A stretch of DNA of 64,000 nt from JABDLO01 sp041749255 (GTDB lineage Bacteria; Bacteroidota; Bacteroidia; Chitinophagales; Saprospiraceae), in the NCBI GenBank assembly GCA_041749255.1, contig JBGTBR010000067.1, positions 1 to 64,000 of the forward strand. Direction: 5' to 3'. Every line of letters begins with the position of its first letter. Within the stretch, counting starts at the first letter, position 1. The position numbers and the translations under genes are program-made. A model generated the notes under the pieces. It saw only the letters and a program-made list of their open reading frames with translations. It was not told the DNA's origin and did not search any database. Shown piece by piece: positions 34,445 to 44,077 of this stretch.

Positions 34445-36238
34445 ATGAAAAGGGATTTGCTACATATCAACCATTCAAGTATGCTTAGTCTCACCAGAGA
34501 ACTACGCCTGTCTTTTTACATACAATTAAAAAGTAATATGAGTTTATCAATCATACTTCCGTCATTGCGTTTACCTTTAATAGGCTTGCAACATAAAGTT
34601 AAATTCCTTCCCTATTTGTTATGGATGCTGGTATTTGTAAGTACTTCCACAAGGGGATGGTCTCAAGATACGATTCCAACTGGCCAAAGAGATACCATAC
34701 TCAGATCCGACGTAGTGGACGTAGTCAAATCATTTGAAGCCAATCTGGAGGAAGCCAGAATGTTTTTTATCGACCCTCAGGCGCCACCAATAGAAATAAA
34801 AGAAAGATTATACGGTTATAACGTCACCATTGTACCCTTTGATATGGTATTTCCGGAACCGATTATCAGGCCCATATCCATGAGATCGGATGATCCCATA
34901 AAATATAAAGATCAATATGTGAAACTCGGCTATGGTAATTTAAAGAACGCATACGGTGACCTGGCCATCCGTAAAAATTTAGATGATCTTACAGAATGGT
35001 CACTCTCGGCCAATCTTCGTACCGGAGATAATAGTGATGAAATTGCTTTTCAAAAATACAGGGATGTTCAACTTAAAGCAGGGGTTGGGTTTAATGTCTT
35101 TGAAACTTCAAGACTGGAAATCAATGCAGGACTCAATCATATGGGAAGGCATTTCTTTTACGACAGACCTGACAGAACAAGTGAATTTGAAGATGCTGAC
35201 GTGAGACGGAATAGCAATACTATATTAAGTAGCCTGTCCTTTTTTAATGCATTTGATAACGAATCCCGAATGGATTATCGCATAGATTTTAATAATAGAA
35301 TAACCCGGGTAAATGATCTGGATGCAAATGAAATCAACTCACGATTGTATACTTCAATTATACGAAGGAATGAAAAAAACATCTCCTTTACCATCGCAGG
35401 GGGTATAGATATAAACAGGGTCTTTGAAAACACCGATTTTATTGGAATGTTTGATCCCTCTCTGACCATTACAGGTTCTAAGGTATTAGTTGATGCTGGA
35501 TTGAGCTATATTTATGCCAATGAAAAAAACCATGTATTCCCAAACATTAAAGTCAAACTTTCGATCAACGATAAAGCTTTGCAGGTTTTTGCCGGTGCCA
35601 ATCAGCTAGTACACAGGAATAATGTGGTCAACACCTTAAATTACAATTCATTTTCAAAAGGCATGGACACGCTACATGCGCAAATATCAAAAGATATTTT
35701 TGGAGGAATCCAGGGTAAAATGTCCCATCTTACCTACCAGGGAAGAGTTGGATACAAAAACATTCGAAATCAGGCTGTCTTTAACATCGATTTTCAGGAC
35801 AGCCTCAGAAGACTTGACGCATCCACTGCGGATCTGAATGCTTTTTACATTCAAGGAAATCTTGAATATGACTTAAGCAATAAATTTACTCTTGGAGGCG
35901 TCCTGACACAAAATTTCTTTACGAATGTGTCGACAGATGAGATGTGGCATATATTTCCAATGGAACTAAACGCTTACCTGCGGGGTACATTGCTGTCAGA
36001 GGTACTGGTACTTAGATCCGATCTTTTTATTCGCGACAGTGCCAGAGCTTTGGATATGGGCGAAACCATAAGGTTGCCGGGAATGTTTGACCTCAGTGTT
36101 GAAGTTGAAGTTAACCCCACACCTTCATTTGGTATATGGGCACGGGCATTAAACCTTTTGGATGTCCAATATAGCCGTTGGCTTGGTTATCCCAATTTTG
36201 GCATTCATATTCAGGGAGGAGTAGTTGCCCGATTTTAA
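34445..36238 (+). CDS. Plug-less outer-membrane beta-barrel protein
   Basis: 597 residues. The likely export signal is at 54-74 (FLPYLLWMLVFVSTSTRGWSQ), so translation may really begin at Met32 (34538). The mature protein has a 100-residue periplasmic stretch and then about 18-20 amphipathic strands ending NFGIHIQGGVVARF, as in TonB-receptor-like barrels, but I see no plug domain. The first possible ATG abuts the stop of the TPR gene, showing tight coupling. This TPR-plus-barrel pairing recurs in Bacteroidota as far as I recall; function unknown. Confidence 0.7.
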   Translation: MKRDLLHINHSSMLSLTRELRLSFYIQLKSNMSLSIILPSLRLPLIGLQHKVKFLPYLLWMLVFVSTSTRGWSQDTIPTGQRDTILRSDVVDVVKSFEANLEEARMFFIDPQAPPIEIKERLYGYNVTIVPFDMVFPEPIIRPISMRSDDPIKYKDQYVKLGYGNLKNAYGDLAIRKNLDDLTEWSLSANLRTGDNSDEIAFQKYRDVQLKAGVGFNVFETSRLEINAGLNHMGRHFFYDRPDRTSEFEDADVRRNSNTILSSLSFFNAFDNESRMDYRIDFNNRITRVNDLDANEINSRLYTSIIRRNEKNISFTIAGGIDINRVFENTDFIGMFDPSLTITGSKVLVDAGLSYIYANEKNHVFPNIKVKLSINDKALQVFAGANQLVHRNNVVNTLNYNSFSKGMDTLHAQISKDIFGGIQGKMSHLTYQGRVGYKNIRNQAVFNIDFQDSLRRLDASTADLNAFYIQGNLEYDLSNKFTLGGVLTQNFFTNVSTDEMWHIFPMELNAYLRGTLLSEVLVLRSDLFIRDSARALDMGETIRLPGMFDLSVEVEVNPTPSFGIWARALNLLDVQYSRWLGYPNFGIHIQGGVVARF

Positions 36239-36426
36239 TCCCTTTATTTTCATAAAAGAATTGATTATTTCTACAGTGGTATCTCTTTAGCCATTACCCC
36301 AAAGCTTTGAGGGTGGGTAAAAATGATGACAAAATGTAACCTATCTCATTAAAAACTGAGTATTTACCACAAAACACGTAATTCTACTTTGCTAATTCGT
36401 GCATTTAATGAAGTTAACTGTATTGA

Positions 36427-39066
36427 TTAGCTTGAGGATGAACTCCTGTAACCAATTCCTTTTTTCTGGAAAGCTTTAAATTCATTATCGATTGTCTGTA
36501 TTGAAGTTACGTCCTCTACAGTAATCATTCTTTGCATTTCTTTTCTTTGATCTCCAGGTAAAGTAGCTAAGCGAAGATTGTGATTTTTGATAGCCTCCAA
36601 CACAAGTTTTCTTACAGTCCTTGCATTGCCAAAGTATTTATCGCGATATTGATATATCTGCTCAAAATACTCCCCTAAGTATTTTAGTGCATTTTGATCC
36701 GGATTCATACCTTCATCGTTAAACATTTTAAGAGATATATCGAGAAGTTGTTCTGGGGTATAATCTTCAAATTTCAAAAAATGATCAAATCTCGAGCTCA
36801 GCCCTGGATTGGCTTTTAAAAAAGACTCCATATTGCTTGGATATCCCGCTACAAAAACAAAAAACCTGCCTCTGAGATCTTCCATCCGTTTAAGGAGGGT
36901 TTGAATGGCTTCATTTCCATAATCGCCCTGAAGACCATTAAAGTTACTAAGGGCATATGCTTCATCAATAAAAAGTACTCCGCCTAAAGCCTCATCGACT
37001 TTCTCAGCGGTTTTAATAGCCGTTTGTCCAATAAATCCTGCCACCAATCCCTGCCTGTCCGTTTCGACCATGTGACCTCTCTCCAGTATTCCCAAAGCTT
37101 TAAATATATTGGTCAGTATTCTGGCTACTGTCGTTTTTCCTGTTCCAGGATTACCAACAAATACTGTATGGAGGAAAAATGAAGACAATACGCTTTTACC
37201 ACTTTCTTTATAAAATCGCACCACGTGCACCAGTTCAATGATCTGTTTTTTAATATTGTCAATTCCGATCAGAGAATCCAACTCATGTAATGCAATTTCC
37301 AACAGAGATTCATCTATTGGAATATCGGGCAATGCTCTTTTTTGCCCTAATTGAATATTCACCACATCATCCCTGGTTATGGTTTTTAATTCGTCAATAG
37401 AGTGATGTCCGGGTTGTGATGCTCTCATTATACGAAGACCCAGATTGATTTTAGATTTTTCAATGATATCATGTACAAAGCGCGCATTTCCAAAAGTTCT
37501 GTCCCTATTCCTGTAGGCATTGGTTATGATCTTTTTAATTTCTTCTTTGGCATCATCCATGAGCATCACTTCTTTTTCTTTACAGGCATACTCTGCTATA
37601 TCGATCAACTCCTGAGGCAGATAATCGGCAAATTCAAAGTAGTGTTTAAATCTGGATCGAATACCCGGGTTGCTCTCTATAAAATGTTTCATTTCTTTAG
37701 GATAACCCGCTACGATGATAGCCAGATCACCTTTACCATTCGACATTTCCTTTACCAGCATTTCAATGACTTCCCTTCCAAAATCTTTGGTGTCATCGTT
37801 GGATCGGGCTAAAGCATACGCTTCATCAATAAATAATACCCCACCCCTGGCTTTTTCAATGGCTTCCTTTACTTTAGGAGCCGTTTGCCCAATATACTCT
37901 CCAACGAGATCTACCCTGTCCACTTCATGTATATGCCCTTTTGAGAGTAATCCCATTTTCTTATACAAAACTCCCATCATCTTGGCAACAGTAGTCTTAC
38001 CCGTTCCTGGATTTCCGGTGAAAACCGAAAACAGATTAAAATTCTTTTCTTCCCTGAATCCTTTGTCCTTTCTCAATTTGATAAACTGAATATACTGAGC
38101 GTGTTCCCTGACTTTGGTCTTAATATTTTCAAGGCCAATAAGTCTATCCAATTTTTCTATGACTTCTTCAAAAGTTTGAAAGTGATCCAAATTCCCTGGT
38201 TTGGCAAGAATGGAATTTTGATCTGGTAATTCCACTTCAGGAATACCATCTTCAAAAAAATCATCTACAACAAAGGGAACCCTGGCAATGAGTTTATCCA
38301 TGAATACCAATTCCATCGTGTATGGACCACTTCGCCATGAGCCTTTTATATTTGATCCCCAACCTGCCTGGATGGTAAAATGATCCTCTTTCATATTCAC
38401 AAGTTGCAACCTGAGAATCTGTCCTTTTAATTCATGGACTTCATTGTAAAACCGGACAAATAATTCACAGTGCCAGTCGAAGGTTTTAAGGAGATTTGTC
38501 AGACTGATTTCTGCATGAATGTAACGTGTTTCTTCGGTAGAAAAAATCCTCATGTATTTTCTCTCTTCCTGAGCTACATCATCTAAATGACCCTCGTATA
38601 ATTTGATAGAATCGATACCCATATATGGATTGCTCCCATCTATATAATCATAGCCGACATCCTCAATATAAAAATATTTGGATCCTACTTTTTCATCATC
38701 AATGTATGCCTCCCAAAAATAAGTACCTTTCTTCCAGAATGCTCCTTCTTTTTTATTACCCCATCCTTCGCGTATATAAACTACATGGTCAAACTTGCTG
38801 ATTTTCTTTTTAAACTCCAGATTGCAGACCAATTTCTTTCTCGCTTTAAGTTCATAACATTTGAGAGTAATATTGGTGTCCCATGAATCTACATCAAACA
38901 ATTTGTTATAAAAAGATAACTCTGCATAGATATATTTCACTTCATACCGGTCAAATACCTGTCTGTATTTTTTCCGGTTATCTGCAAGCCATTCTGTAGA
39001 GCAATAAACCCTTAACTCTTTAAACTTATATGTGGCTGCCGGCTTTTTCTCCACGGATTCTTCCAT
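36427..39066 (-). CDS. Double CbxX/CfqX-type AAA+ ATPase
   Basis: 879 residues. Two related N-terminal domains (about 15-137 and 155-270) share the order YIYAELS or YIHAEIS, an xGWG-xxK motif, then a Y-x-WE or Y-x-MEL strand, and look like an internal duplication of a beta-sandwich. Two CbxX-type AAA+ modules follow: Walker A GNPGTGKT (351-358) and Walker B LFIDEA (411-416), then Walker A GNPGTGKT (638-645) and LFIDEA (698-703). Both also have SRF arginine-finger motifs and GNAR sensor-2 motifs, so both should be active. CbxX relatives remodel Rubisco or act in sporulation and secretion. Client unknown. No operon partner. Confidence 0.82.
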   Translation of the reverse strand: MEESVEKKPAATYKFKELRVYCSTEWLADNRKKYRQVFDRYEVKYIYAELSFYNKLFDVDSWDTNITLKCYELKARKKLVCNLEFKKKISKFDHVVYIREGWGNKKEGAFWKKGTYFWEAYIDDEKVGSKYFYIEDVGYDYIDGSNPYMGIDSIKLYEGHLDDVAQEERKYMRIFSTEETRYIHAEISLTNLLKTFDWHCELFVRFYNEVHELKGQILRLQLVNMKEDHFTIQAGWGSNIKGSWRSGPYTMELVFMDKLIARVPFVVDDFFEDGIPEVELPDQNSILAKPGNLDHFQTFEEVIEKLDRLIGLENIKTKVREHAQYIQFIKLRKDKGFREEKNFNLFSVFTGNPGTGKTTVAKMMGVLYKKMGLLSKGHIHEVDRVDLVGEYIGQTAPKVKEAIEKARGGVLFIDEAYALARSNDDTKDFGREVIEMLVKEMSNGKGDLAIIVAGYPKEMKHFIESNPGIRSRFKHYFEFADYLPQELIDIAEYACKEKEVMLMDDAKEEIKKIITNAYRNRDRTFGNARFVHDIIEKSKINLGLRIMRASQPGHHSIDELKTITRDDVVNIQLGQKRALPDIPIDESLLEIALHELDSLIGIDNIKKQIIELVHVVRFYKESGKSVLSSFFLHTVFVGNPGTGKTTVARILTNIFKALGILERGHMVETDRQGLVAGFIGQTAIKTAEKVDEALGGVLFIDEAYALSNFNGLQGDYGNEAIQTLLKRMEDLRGRFFVFVAGYPSNMESFLKANPGLSSRFDHFLKFEDYTPEQLLDISLKMFNDEGMNPDQNALKYLGEYFEQIYQYRDKYFGNARTVRKLVLEAIKNHNLRLATLPGDQRKEMQRMITVEDVTSIQTIDNEFKAFQKKGIGYRSSSSS

Positions 39067-39238
39067 TAGCTATTTATTTAATCTTGAAATATAACTATTT
39101 TTAACCAATATATTACATTTCCATCCCTTATTATTATCAGGTTGTTTCTATTTATTAATATTTCACTTGCATAGATGAATTGATATCATTCAAATTGTTT
39201 AAGTATGACACAAAAGGAACCAAGGAAGTATATATTCA

Positions 39239-39269
39239 TTGCATATTACTGCCACGTGGCATATTTTTG
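39239..39269 (+). promoter_or_regulatory. Promoter with palindromic operator before kdsC
   Basis: TTG (39239-39241), 20-bp spacer, TATTTTTG (39262-39269) match the Bacteroidota promoter. The last 12 bases of the spacer are the perfect palindrome TGCCACGTGGCA (39250-39261), placed where a bound regulator would touch polymerase. The kdsC ATG is 109 bases downstream. Confidence 0.55.
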
Positions 39270-39377
39270 TAATGCATTGTTAGTCAAAATATCGTTAATG
39301 CAGGACGTCTATGCATCAAAAACTTTATAATATAAATGATCATGAACATAATTTTTAATAATCAATACAAGGAATAA

Positions 39378-39896
39378 ATGACTGTACATAAAAGATTTAA
39401 AAACATCACCACCATTATTCTGGATGTAGATGGAGTATTGACAGATAATACGGTACTTATAACAGAAAGTGGTGAATTACTGAGAAAAATGACGGTAAGA
39501 GACGGGCAAGCCATCAAAATAGCCATGGAAAAAGGCCTCCATTTTGCGATAATTACCAAAGGGGCTTCCAGAGGTGTGAGAGATCGCTTGTCGGCTCTTG
39601 GCATTGAAGATATCTATGATCGTTTGGGTGAAAAATCAGAGGCATTTGAAGAAATGGTGAGAAAATACAAATGGAATAAAAATGAGATACTTTACATGGG
39701 AGACGATATTCCCGATCTCGTTTTAAAAGACAAGGTGGCTATTTTTGCCTGCCCCAACGATGCTATACATGAAGTACTGGAGGTGGCGGACTATATTTCT
39801 CCATTCAAAGGCGGAAATGGTTGTGTAAGAGAGGTAATAGAAAGGGCATTAAAAATTCAAAGAAAATGGACTGTATCATTGAATGACCCCTCATGA
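39378..39896 (+). CDS. kdsC: Kdo-8-phosphate phosphatase, KdsC-like HAD
   Basis: 172 residues. A cap-less HAD phosphatase with ILDVDGVLTDN (nucleophile Asp and acid Asp, about 14-24), KGAS, GDDIPDL (about 112-118) and the KdsC-type tail YISPFKGGNGCVREVIE. It releases phosphate from Kdo-8-phosphate, the step before CMP-Kdo in LPS synthesis, and so belongs with waaA in this window. The ATGA overlap with the next gene shows coupling. A related sugar-phosphate substrate cannot be excluded. Confidence 0.85.
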   Translation: MTVHKRFKNITTIILDVDGVLTDNTVLITESGELLRKMTVRDGQAIKIAMEKGLHFAIITKGASRGVRDRLSALGIEDIYDRLGEKSEAFEEMVRKYKWNKNEILYMGDDIPDLVLKDKVAIFACPNDAIHEVLEVADYISPFKGGNGCVREVIERALKIQRKWTVSLNDPS

Positions 39897-40849
39897 ATAT
39901 GTTACATAATGCAAGACATATATTTTACCTTTTAAGACCTGTCAATCTTTTGATTGTAACCATTTCACAAATATTGGTTTATTACATTGTCATTTTACCC
40001 TTACTTATCAGTCAGAGTATTTCTCCTGTTTTGGGGAATGGAAAGATATTATGGTTTATCCTGGTAACACTTTGTATCACTGCCTCCGGATATATTATCA
40101 ATGATATATTCGACAAGGATGTCGATCAATACAACAAACCGGATAAAATGATCATAACCAAACATCTGAGCATACAACAAGGCTGGTTTTTATATGGAAT
40201 CTTAATTGGAATCGGGCTATTGGTTGCTTTTGGTATTGCCATAACCATAAATAAGGTATGGTTGACACTTCTGTATCCTTTAGCCGTAATTCTTTTATTA
40301 ATTTACTCAAAATGGTGGAAGCATCAGTCCTTAAAAGGCAATATAGTAGTAGCGTTGTTTTGTATGTTTGTCCCTGGAATCCTGTGGTATGCAGAATGTG
40401 AAAGCATAAAACATGCCTCAATGATGGATCCCAAAAATGGAAATACGGTGCAATATGCATTGATTTTTTACTGCTTCTTTGCCTTTGTGTCGACTTTAAT
40501 TAGAGAAGTTATTAAAGATATAGAAGATCTTGAAGGGGATAAATTAGGAGGATCTCAGCATTTTGTCATCACTGCCGGAACAAAAAACGCTAAAAGTCTT
40601 GTGTTTATATTGACAGGAGTTTTGCTGATAGGCATTGCCTTATTTATTGTGATTTGGAGTCAGGAAGTATCCGAGAACATCGCCATTTTAGGGGGCATGG
40701 TTTTTTTATTTTTGCCTTCCTGGCTTCTTATACGCCAAATGCTTACAGCACAATATTCCTCTCAGTTTGGTAAAGCTTCCTTCTGGGCTAAAATATGGAT
40801 GGCAGGAGGTTTATTCTATCTGTTATTAATACATATCATAAAATGGTAA
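39893..40849 (+). CDS. UbiA-family prenyltransferase
   Basis: A 318-residue membrane enzyme with about eight or nine helices and the two Asp-rich prenyl-diphosphate sites: NDIFDKDVDQYNKPDK (about 63-78) and REVIKDIEDLEGDK (about 203-216). Bacteroidota homologues are usually labelled geranylgeranylglycerol-phosphate geranylgeranyltransferase, though the true acceptor is uncertain. It sits in a tight unit kdsC-ubiA-maf (4-base overlap upstream, 3-base gap downstream), a grouping I recall as common in the phylum and probably a housekeeping operon. Confidence 0.85.
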   Translation: MNMLHNARHIFYLLRPVNLLIVTISQILVYYIVILPLLISQSISPVLGNGKILWFILVTLCITASGYIINDIFDKDVDQYNKPDKMIITKHLSIQQGWFLYGILIGIGLLVAFGIAITINKVWLTLLYPLAVILLLIYSKWWKHQSLKGNIVVALFCMFVPGILWYAECESIKHASMMDPKNGNTVQYALIFYCFFAFVSTLIREVIKDIEDLEGDKLGGSQHFVITAGTKNAKSLVFILTGVLLIGIALFIVIWSQEVSENIAILGGMVFLFLPSWLLIRQMLTAQYSSQFGKASFWAKIWMAGGLFYLLLIHIIKW

Positions 40850-40852
40850 TCC

Positions 40853-41461
40853 ATGGATATATTGTCACCTTATGAATTGATACTGGGTTCTGCATCTCCA
40901 CGCAGAAAACAAATTCTGGAAGAAAGTGGAATCCCTTTCACATCCAGGGTGATATCAATAGAAGAATCTTTTCCCAAAGACATGCCATTTTCTGACATAG
41001 CTGAATTTCTTGCAGTTCAAAAAGCAAAAGCCCATCATGATTCAATAGCAAATAATGAAATTGTACTCACTGCGGATAGTTTAGTAGTTTGTAATGGTTT
41101 AGTGATGGGTAAACCGAAAGATAGATTGGAAGCCATCGACATGTTGCAGACTTTAAGCAATAATACGCATGAAGTGTTTACCGGTGTAAGCCTGTGGTCT
41201 AAGTTGTTGAATACCTCTTTTACTGCTCGATCTATTGTAAGGTTTTTACCTTTATCAACTCAAGAAATAGACTACTATGTAGCTACATATCATCCCTATG
41301 ACAAAGCAGGAGCTTATGGAATACAGGAATGGATTGGTCACAATAAAATAGAATGGATTGAGGGATCCTATTTAAATATAATGGGACTTCCTATGCACAG
41401 AGTCTATTTAGAGCTTTCCACGTTGGTGGAAGATTTAAAGAATCAGACTGAATATGTATAG
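40853..41461 (+). CDS. maf: Maf-like nucleoside triphosphate pyrophosphatase
   Basis: 202 residues with the Maf signature GSASPRRKQILEESGI (about 12-27), a central VLTADSLVV (about 69-77; catalytic Asp), GKPKD and the C-terminal YDKAGAYGIQEW. Maf proteins hydrolyse non-canonical or methylated nucleotides such as dTTP, UTP, m5UTP or pseudo-UTP; the specificity class cannot be fixed by eye. Last gene of the kdsC-ubiA-maf unit. Confidence 0.93.
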   Translation: MDILSPYELILGSASPRRKQILEESGIPFTSRVISIEESFPKDMPFSDIAEFLAVQKAKAHHDSIANNEIVLTADSLVVCNGLVMGKPKDRLEAIDMLQTLSNNTHEVFTGVSLWSKLLNTSFTARSIVRFLPLSTQEIDYYVATYHPYDKAGAYGIQEWIGHNKIEWIEGSYLNIMGLPMHRVYLELSTLVEDLKNQTEYV

Positions 41462-41692
41462 ATGAAAAGTATATTATATTTCTTTATCCTATAACCACTG
41501 TTAATATTAACCAAGAAAAATCGTGGATATCTACATACCCAAGTTTAGCACAATTTTAACCAAAAAAAATGTATGGTTTCAAGGCAAATTGGAAGAATTT
41601 TATATTTTTACAACAATCAACTTGTTGAATTAATTGGTTTTTGGCTAAATCGTAATACGACTATAGTCAATTTTAAACAATCACATTGCTCC

Positions 41693-43228
41693 ATGAAACG
41701 ATTACAAATATATATGCGACTGACTTTTAATATCCTTATCGTGATGATGTCCTTTTCTCTTTCAGGTCAAACCACTTATTTTGTTAGTACAAGCGGAGAT
41801 GATATGAATGCAGGTACATCCTGGATATCTGCTTTTGCAACTTTACAACAAGCTTTGAATGTGGCAATGCCTACCGATGAGATTTGGGTAGCTGAAGGCA
41901 CCTATTACCCCGATGAAGGAGCAGGTGCTGTGAATAATGATCGAACTGAAACTTTTCAATTAAAGTCGGGAGTAGCTATATATGGTGGATTTGTCGGCAC
42001 GGAAAGCATGTTTTCAGAAAGAGACTGGGTATTAAATCCAACTATACTGAGTGGTGATATCGATGGAGATATGGATTGGACAAACAACAGCTACCATGTT
42101 GTAAATGGTTCTGGAACGGATGGCACTGCAATATTGGATGGATTTACTGTAATCTTTGGTAATGCCGATGAAGATCCTAATCAATTTGGAGGAGGCATGT
42201 ATATCTCTTCAGGATCTCCGACAATTTTAAACTGCACTTTTAATGAAAATTTAGCTTTTAGTGGTGGTGGGTTAGCTTCCGTTAATTCTTCCAATCCTAG
42301 TATCACAAACTGTGCTTTCATCAACAATTCAGCTAATAGTGGCGGGGGCATAAGTAATATCAATTCCTCACCATTAATCACAAACTGTACTTTCATTAAC
42401 AATTCAGTTGAGAGTGGTGGTGGTGGGATGCTTACTGACTTTTCCTTATCGAATCCAACCATCAATAACTGCACATTCAAAGGAAATACAGCTCTATTTG
42501 GTGGTGGGATTACAGTTTTTGGTGCTTCTAATGCCAATATAACCAACTGTATTTTCAGCGGTAATTTGGCTACAAGGGATGGCGGAGGGATGTATATTTT
42601 ATATGGTGGTACGAATGAGGTAAATACTCCTGTGATTACCAACTGTACATTTAGTGGAAATTTGGCTGAAATGAACGGTGGTGGGTTAATCATCGCCGAT
42701 AACTCCACACCCATAATTACAAACTGCATCTTCTGGAATAATTCCGCCAACGATAATACCTTGAGTATCAATGCTTCTATATCGTCTTCTACTCCTCCTC
42801 TCGCAATGCCCACTATCTCCTATAGTCTGATCGCTAATTCGGGTGGAAGTGGAATGAGTTGGCCAATGGAACTAGGTATGGACGGTGGAAATAACATCGA
42901 CACAGATCCCGTGTTTGTGGAGGATGTGGATCCAGCTACTGCTCCTTCTGTTGATGGTAACTTACGATTGACCTGCGGCTCCACTGCCATAGATGCAGGA
43001 AATAATGCCGCAATAATGGGATTTATGACTGATTTAGATGGAAATGACCGAATATTCAACGACATAGTGGACATGGGCGCTTTCGAGCTCCAGGATGAAT
43101 GTATTCCTCCGATTCCTACTCTTTCGCAATGGGGTATTATCACTCTAATATTGCTCTTGATTATTATAGGGCTTGTTAATCTGGAGCAAGATTATAGTAT
43201 AGTGATTCTGACAGATATTGAGAACTAA
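41693..43228 (+). CDS. Beta-helix surface protein with IPTL-CTERM
   Basis: About 511 residues from the ATG at 41693, chosen because it opens a signal peptide (MKRLQIYMRLTFNILIVMMS to SGQ); an upstream ATG at 41573 adds 40 residues. The body is a right-handed parallel beta-helix of NCTF-x-NN and SGGGG rungs (about 140-345), followed by a choice-of-anchor Q region (AIDAGNN, TDLDGNDRIFNDIVDMGAFE). The C-terminus is PIPTLSQWG, a hydrophobic helix and short charged tail: an IPTL-CTERM sorting signal shared with the protein at 6044. It is probably a surface adhesin or glycan-binding protein. No enzymatic residues identified. Confidence 0.83.
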   Translation: MKRLQIYMRLTFNILIVMMSFSLSGQTTYFVSTSGDDMNAGTSWISAFATLQQALNVAMPTDEIWVAEGTYYPDEGAGAVNNDRTETFQLKSGVAIYGGFVGTESMFSERDWVLNPTILSGDIDGDMDWTNNSYHVVNGSGTDGTAILDGFTVIFGNADEDPNQFGGGMYISSGSPTILNCTFNENLAFSGGGLASVNSSNPSITNCAFINNSANSGGGISNINSSPLITNCTFINNSVESGGGGMLTDFSLSNPTINNCTFKGNTALFGGGITVFGASNANITNCIFSGNLATRDGGGMYILYGGTNEVNTPVITNCTFSGNLAEMNGGGLIIADNSTPIITNCIFWNNSANDNTLSINASISSSTPPLAMPTISYSLIANSGGSGMSWPMELGMDGGNNIDTDPVFVEDVDPATAPSVDGNLRLTCGSTAIDAGNNAAIMGFMTDLDGNDRIFNDIVDMGAFELQDECIPPIPTLSQWGIITLILLLIIIGLVNLEQDYSIVILTDIEN

Positions 43229-43249
43229 CCAGGTTCAAAATGTAAAGAA

Positions 43250-44077
43250 TCATTCCTGAATTGGTGGGAAGGCAAATGACAATGCAACCCAATCTCCTTT
43301 ATGTTGTCTCTCATTTTCACGGCAACCAAATGACAAAAATGTACTTTTGATGAGGTCTTCATCCTGCTGCAAAATGCCGCTAAGAATTAAAATGCCCCCT
43401 GGTTTTAGTTTAGAAATGATTTCTCTACCTGTACTCAATAATACGTTCCTGTTGATATTCGCCAGCACAATGTCAAATTGCTTGTATGTTACATCTGCCA
43501 AAACCCCACACATAGTATTGATTTTTTGACTCCCGTTCACAGCAAGGTTTTCAATCGTATTTTCATAGGCAGCCGGGTCATTATCTATAGCATAAATCAT
43601 AGTAGCACCACACTTTTCGGCCAGAATGGCTAAGATACCGGTACCACACCCATAGTCCAGAACCATTTTAGCAGAGAAATCGATCTTTCCCATCATCTGG
43701 ATGATCATAGAAGTGGTTTCGTGATGTCCGGTTCCAAATGCCATTTTAGGGTCTATACGTACGATATGTTTGACATTATTTGGAGGGGTGTGAAATCCTG
43801 CGATGACTGCACAAAAATCACCAATCACTACAGGTTGAAACGAAGATTCCCAGGCTTCATTCCAGTTTTTATCTTCCAAATCCGTAAGGGTATAGGATTG
43901 ATTATACTTTTTGCACAAGTCGTCCAATTTATCAATCCATTCTTTATCAACCCACTGGGAATGCACATAGGCATCCAACACACCTTCTTCTTCCTGAAAA
44001 GATTCGAATCCCAGGGACATTAACAATGCCAACCAGGTTTCATCATATTGAACAAAAGAAAAAATCTTCCAGGTCAT
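43250..44077 (-). CDS. prmA: Ribosomal protein L11 methyltransferase
   Basis: 275 residues. A SAM-dependent methyltransferase that trimethylates ribosomal protein L11. Motif I VLDYGCGTGILAIL (about 139-152) follows MAFGTGHHETT, the PrmA hallmark, and NINRNVLL (about 208-215) is the NxxN-type motif. Slightly shorter than the E. coli enzyme (293), as in other Bacteroidota. It is last in a coupled unit folD-dinB-prmA, with 4-base overlaps at both junctions. Confidence 0.9.
   Translation of the reverse strand: MTWKIFSFVQYDETWLALLMSLGFESFQEEEGVLDAYVHSQWVDKEWIDKLDDLCKKYNQSYTLTDLEDKNWNEAWESSFQPVVIGDFCAVIAGFHTPPNNVKHIVRIDPKMAFGTGHHETTSMIIQMMGKIDFSAKMVLDYGCGTGILAILAEKCGATMIYAIDNDPAAYENTIENLAVNGSQKINTMCGVLADVTYKQFDIVLANINRNVLLSTGREIISKLKPGGILILSGILQQDEDLIKSTFLSFGCRENERQHKGDWVALSFAFPPIQE

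Noticed and set aside
42181..42813. A 210-codon minus-strand frame
   Set aside because: It is the shadow of the Gly- and Asn-rich beta-helix repeats on the plus strand.
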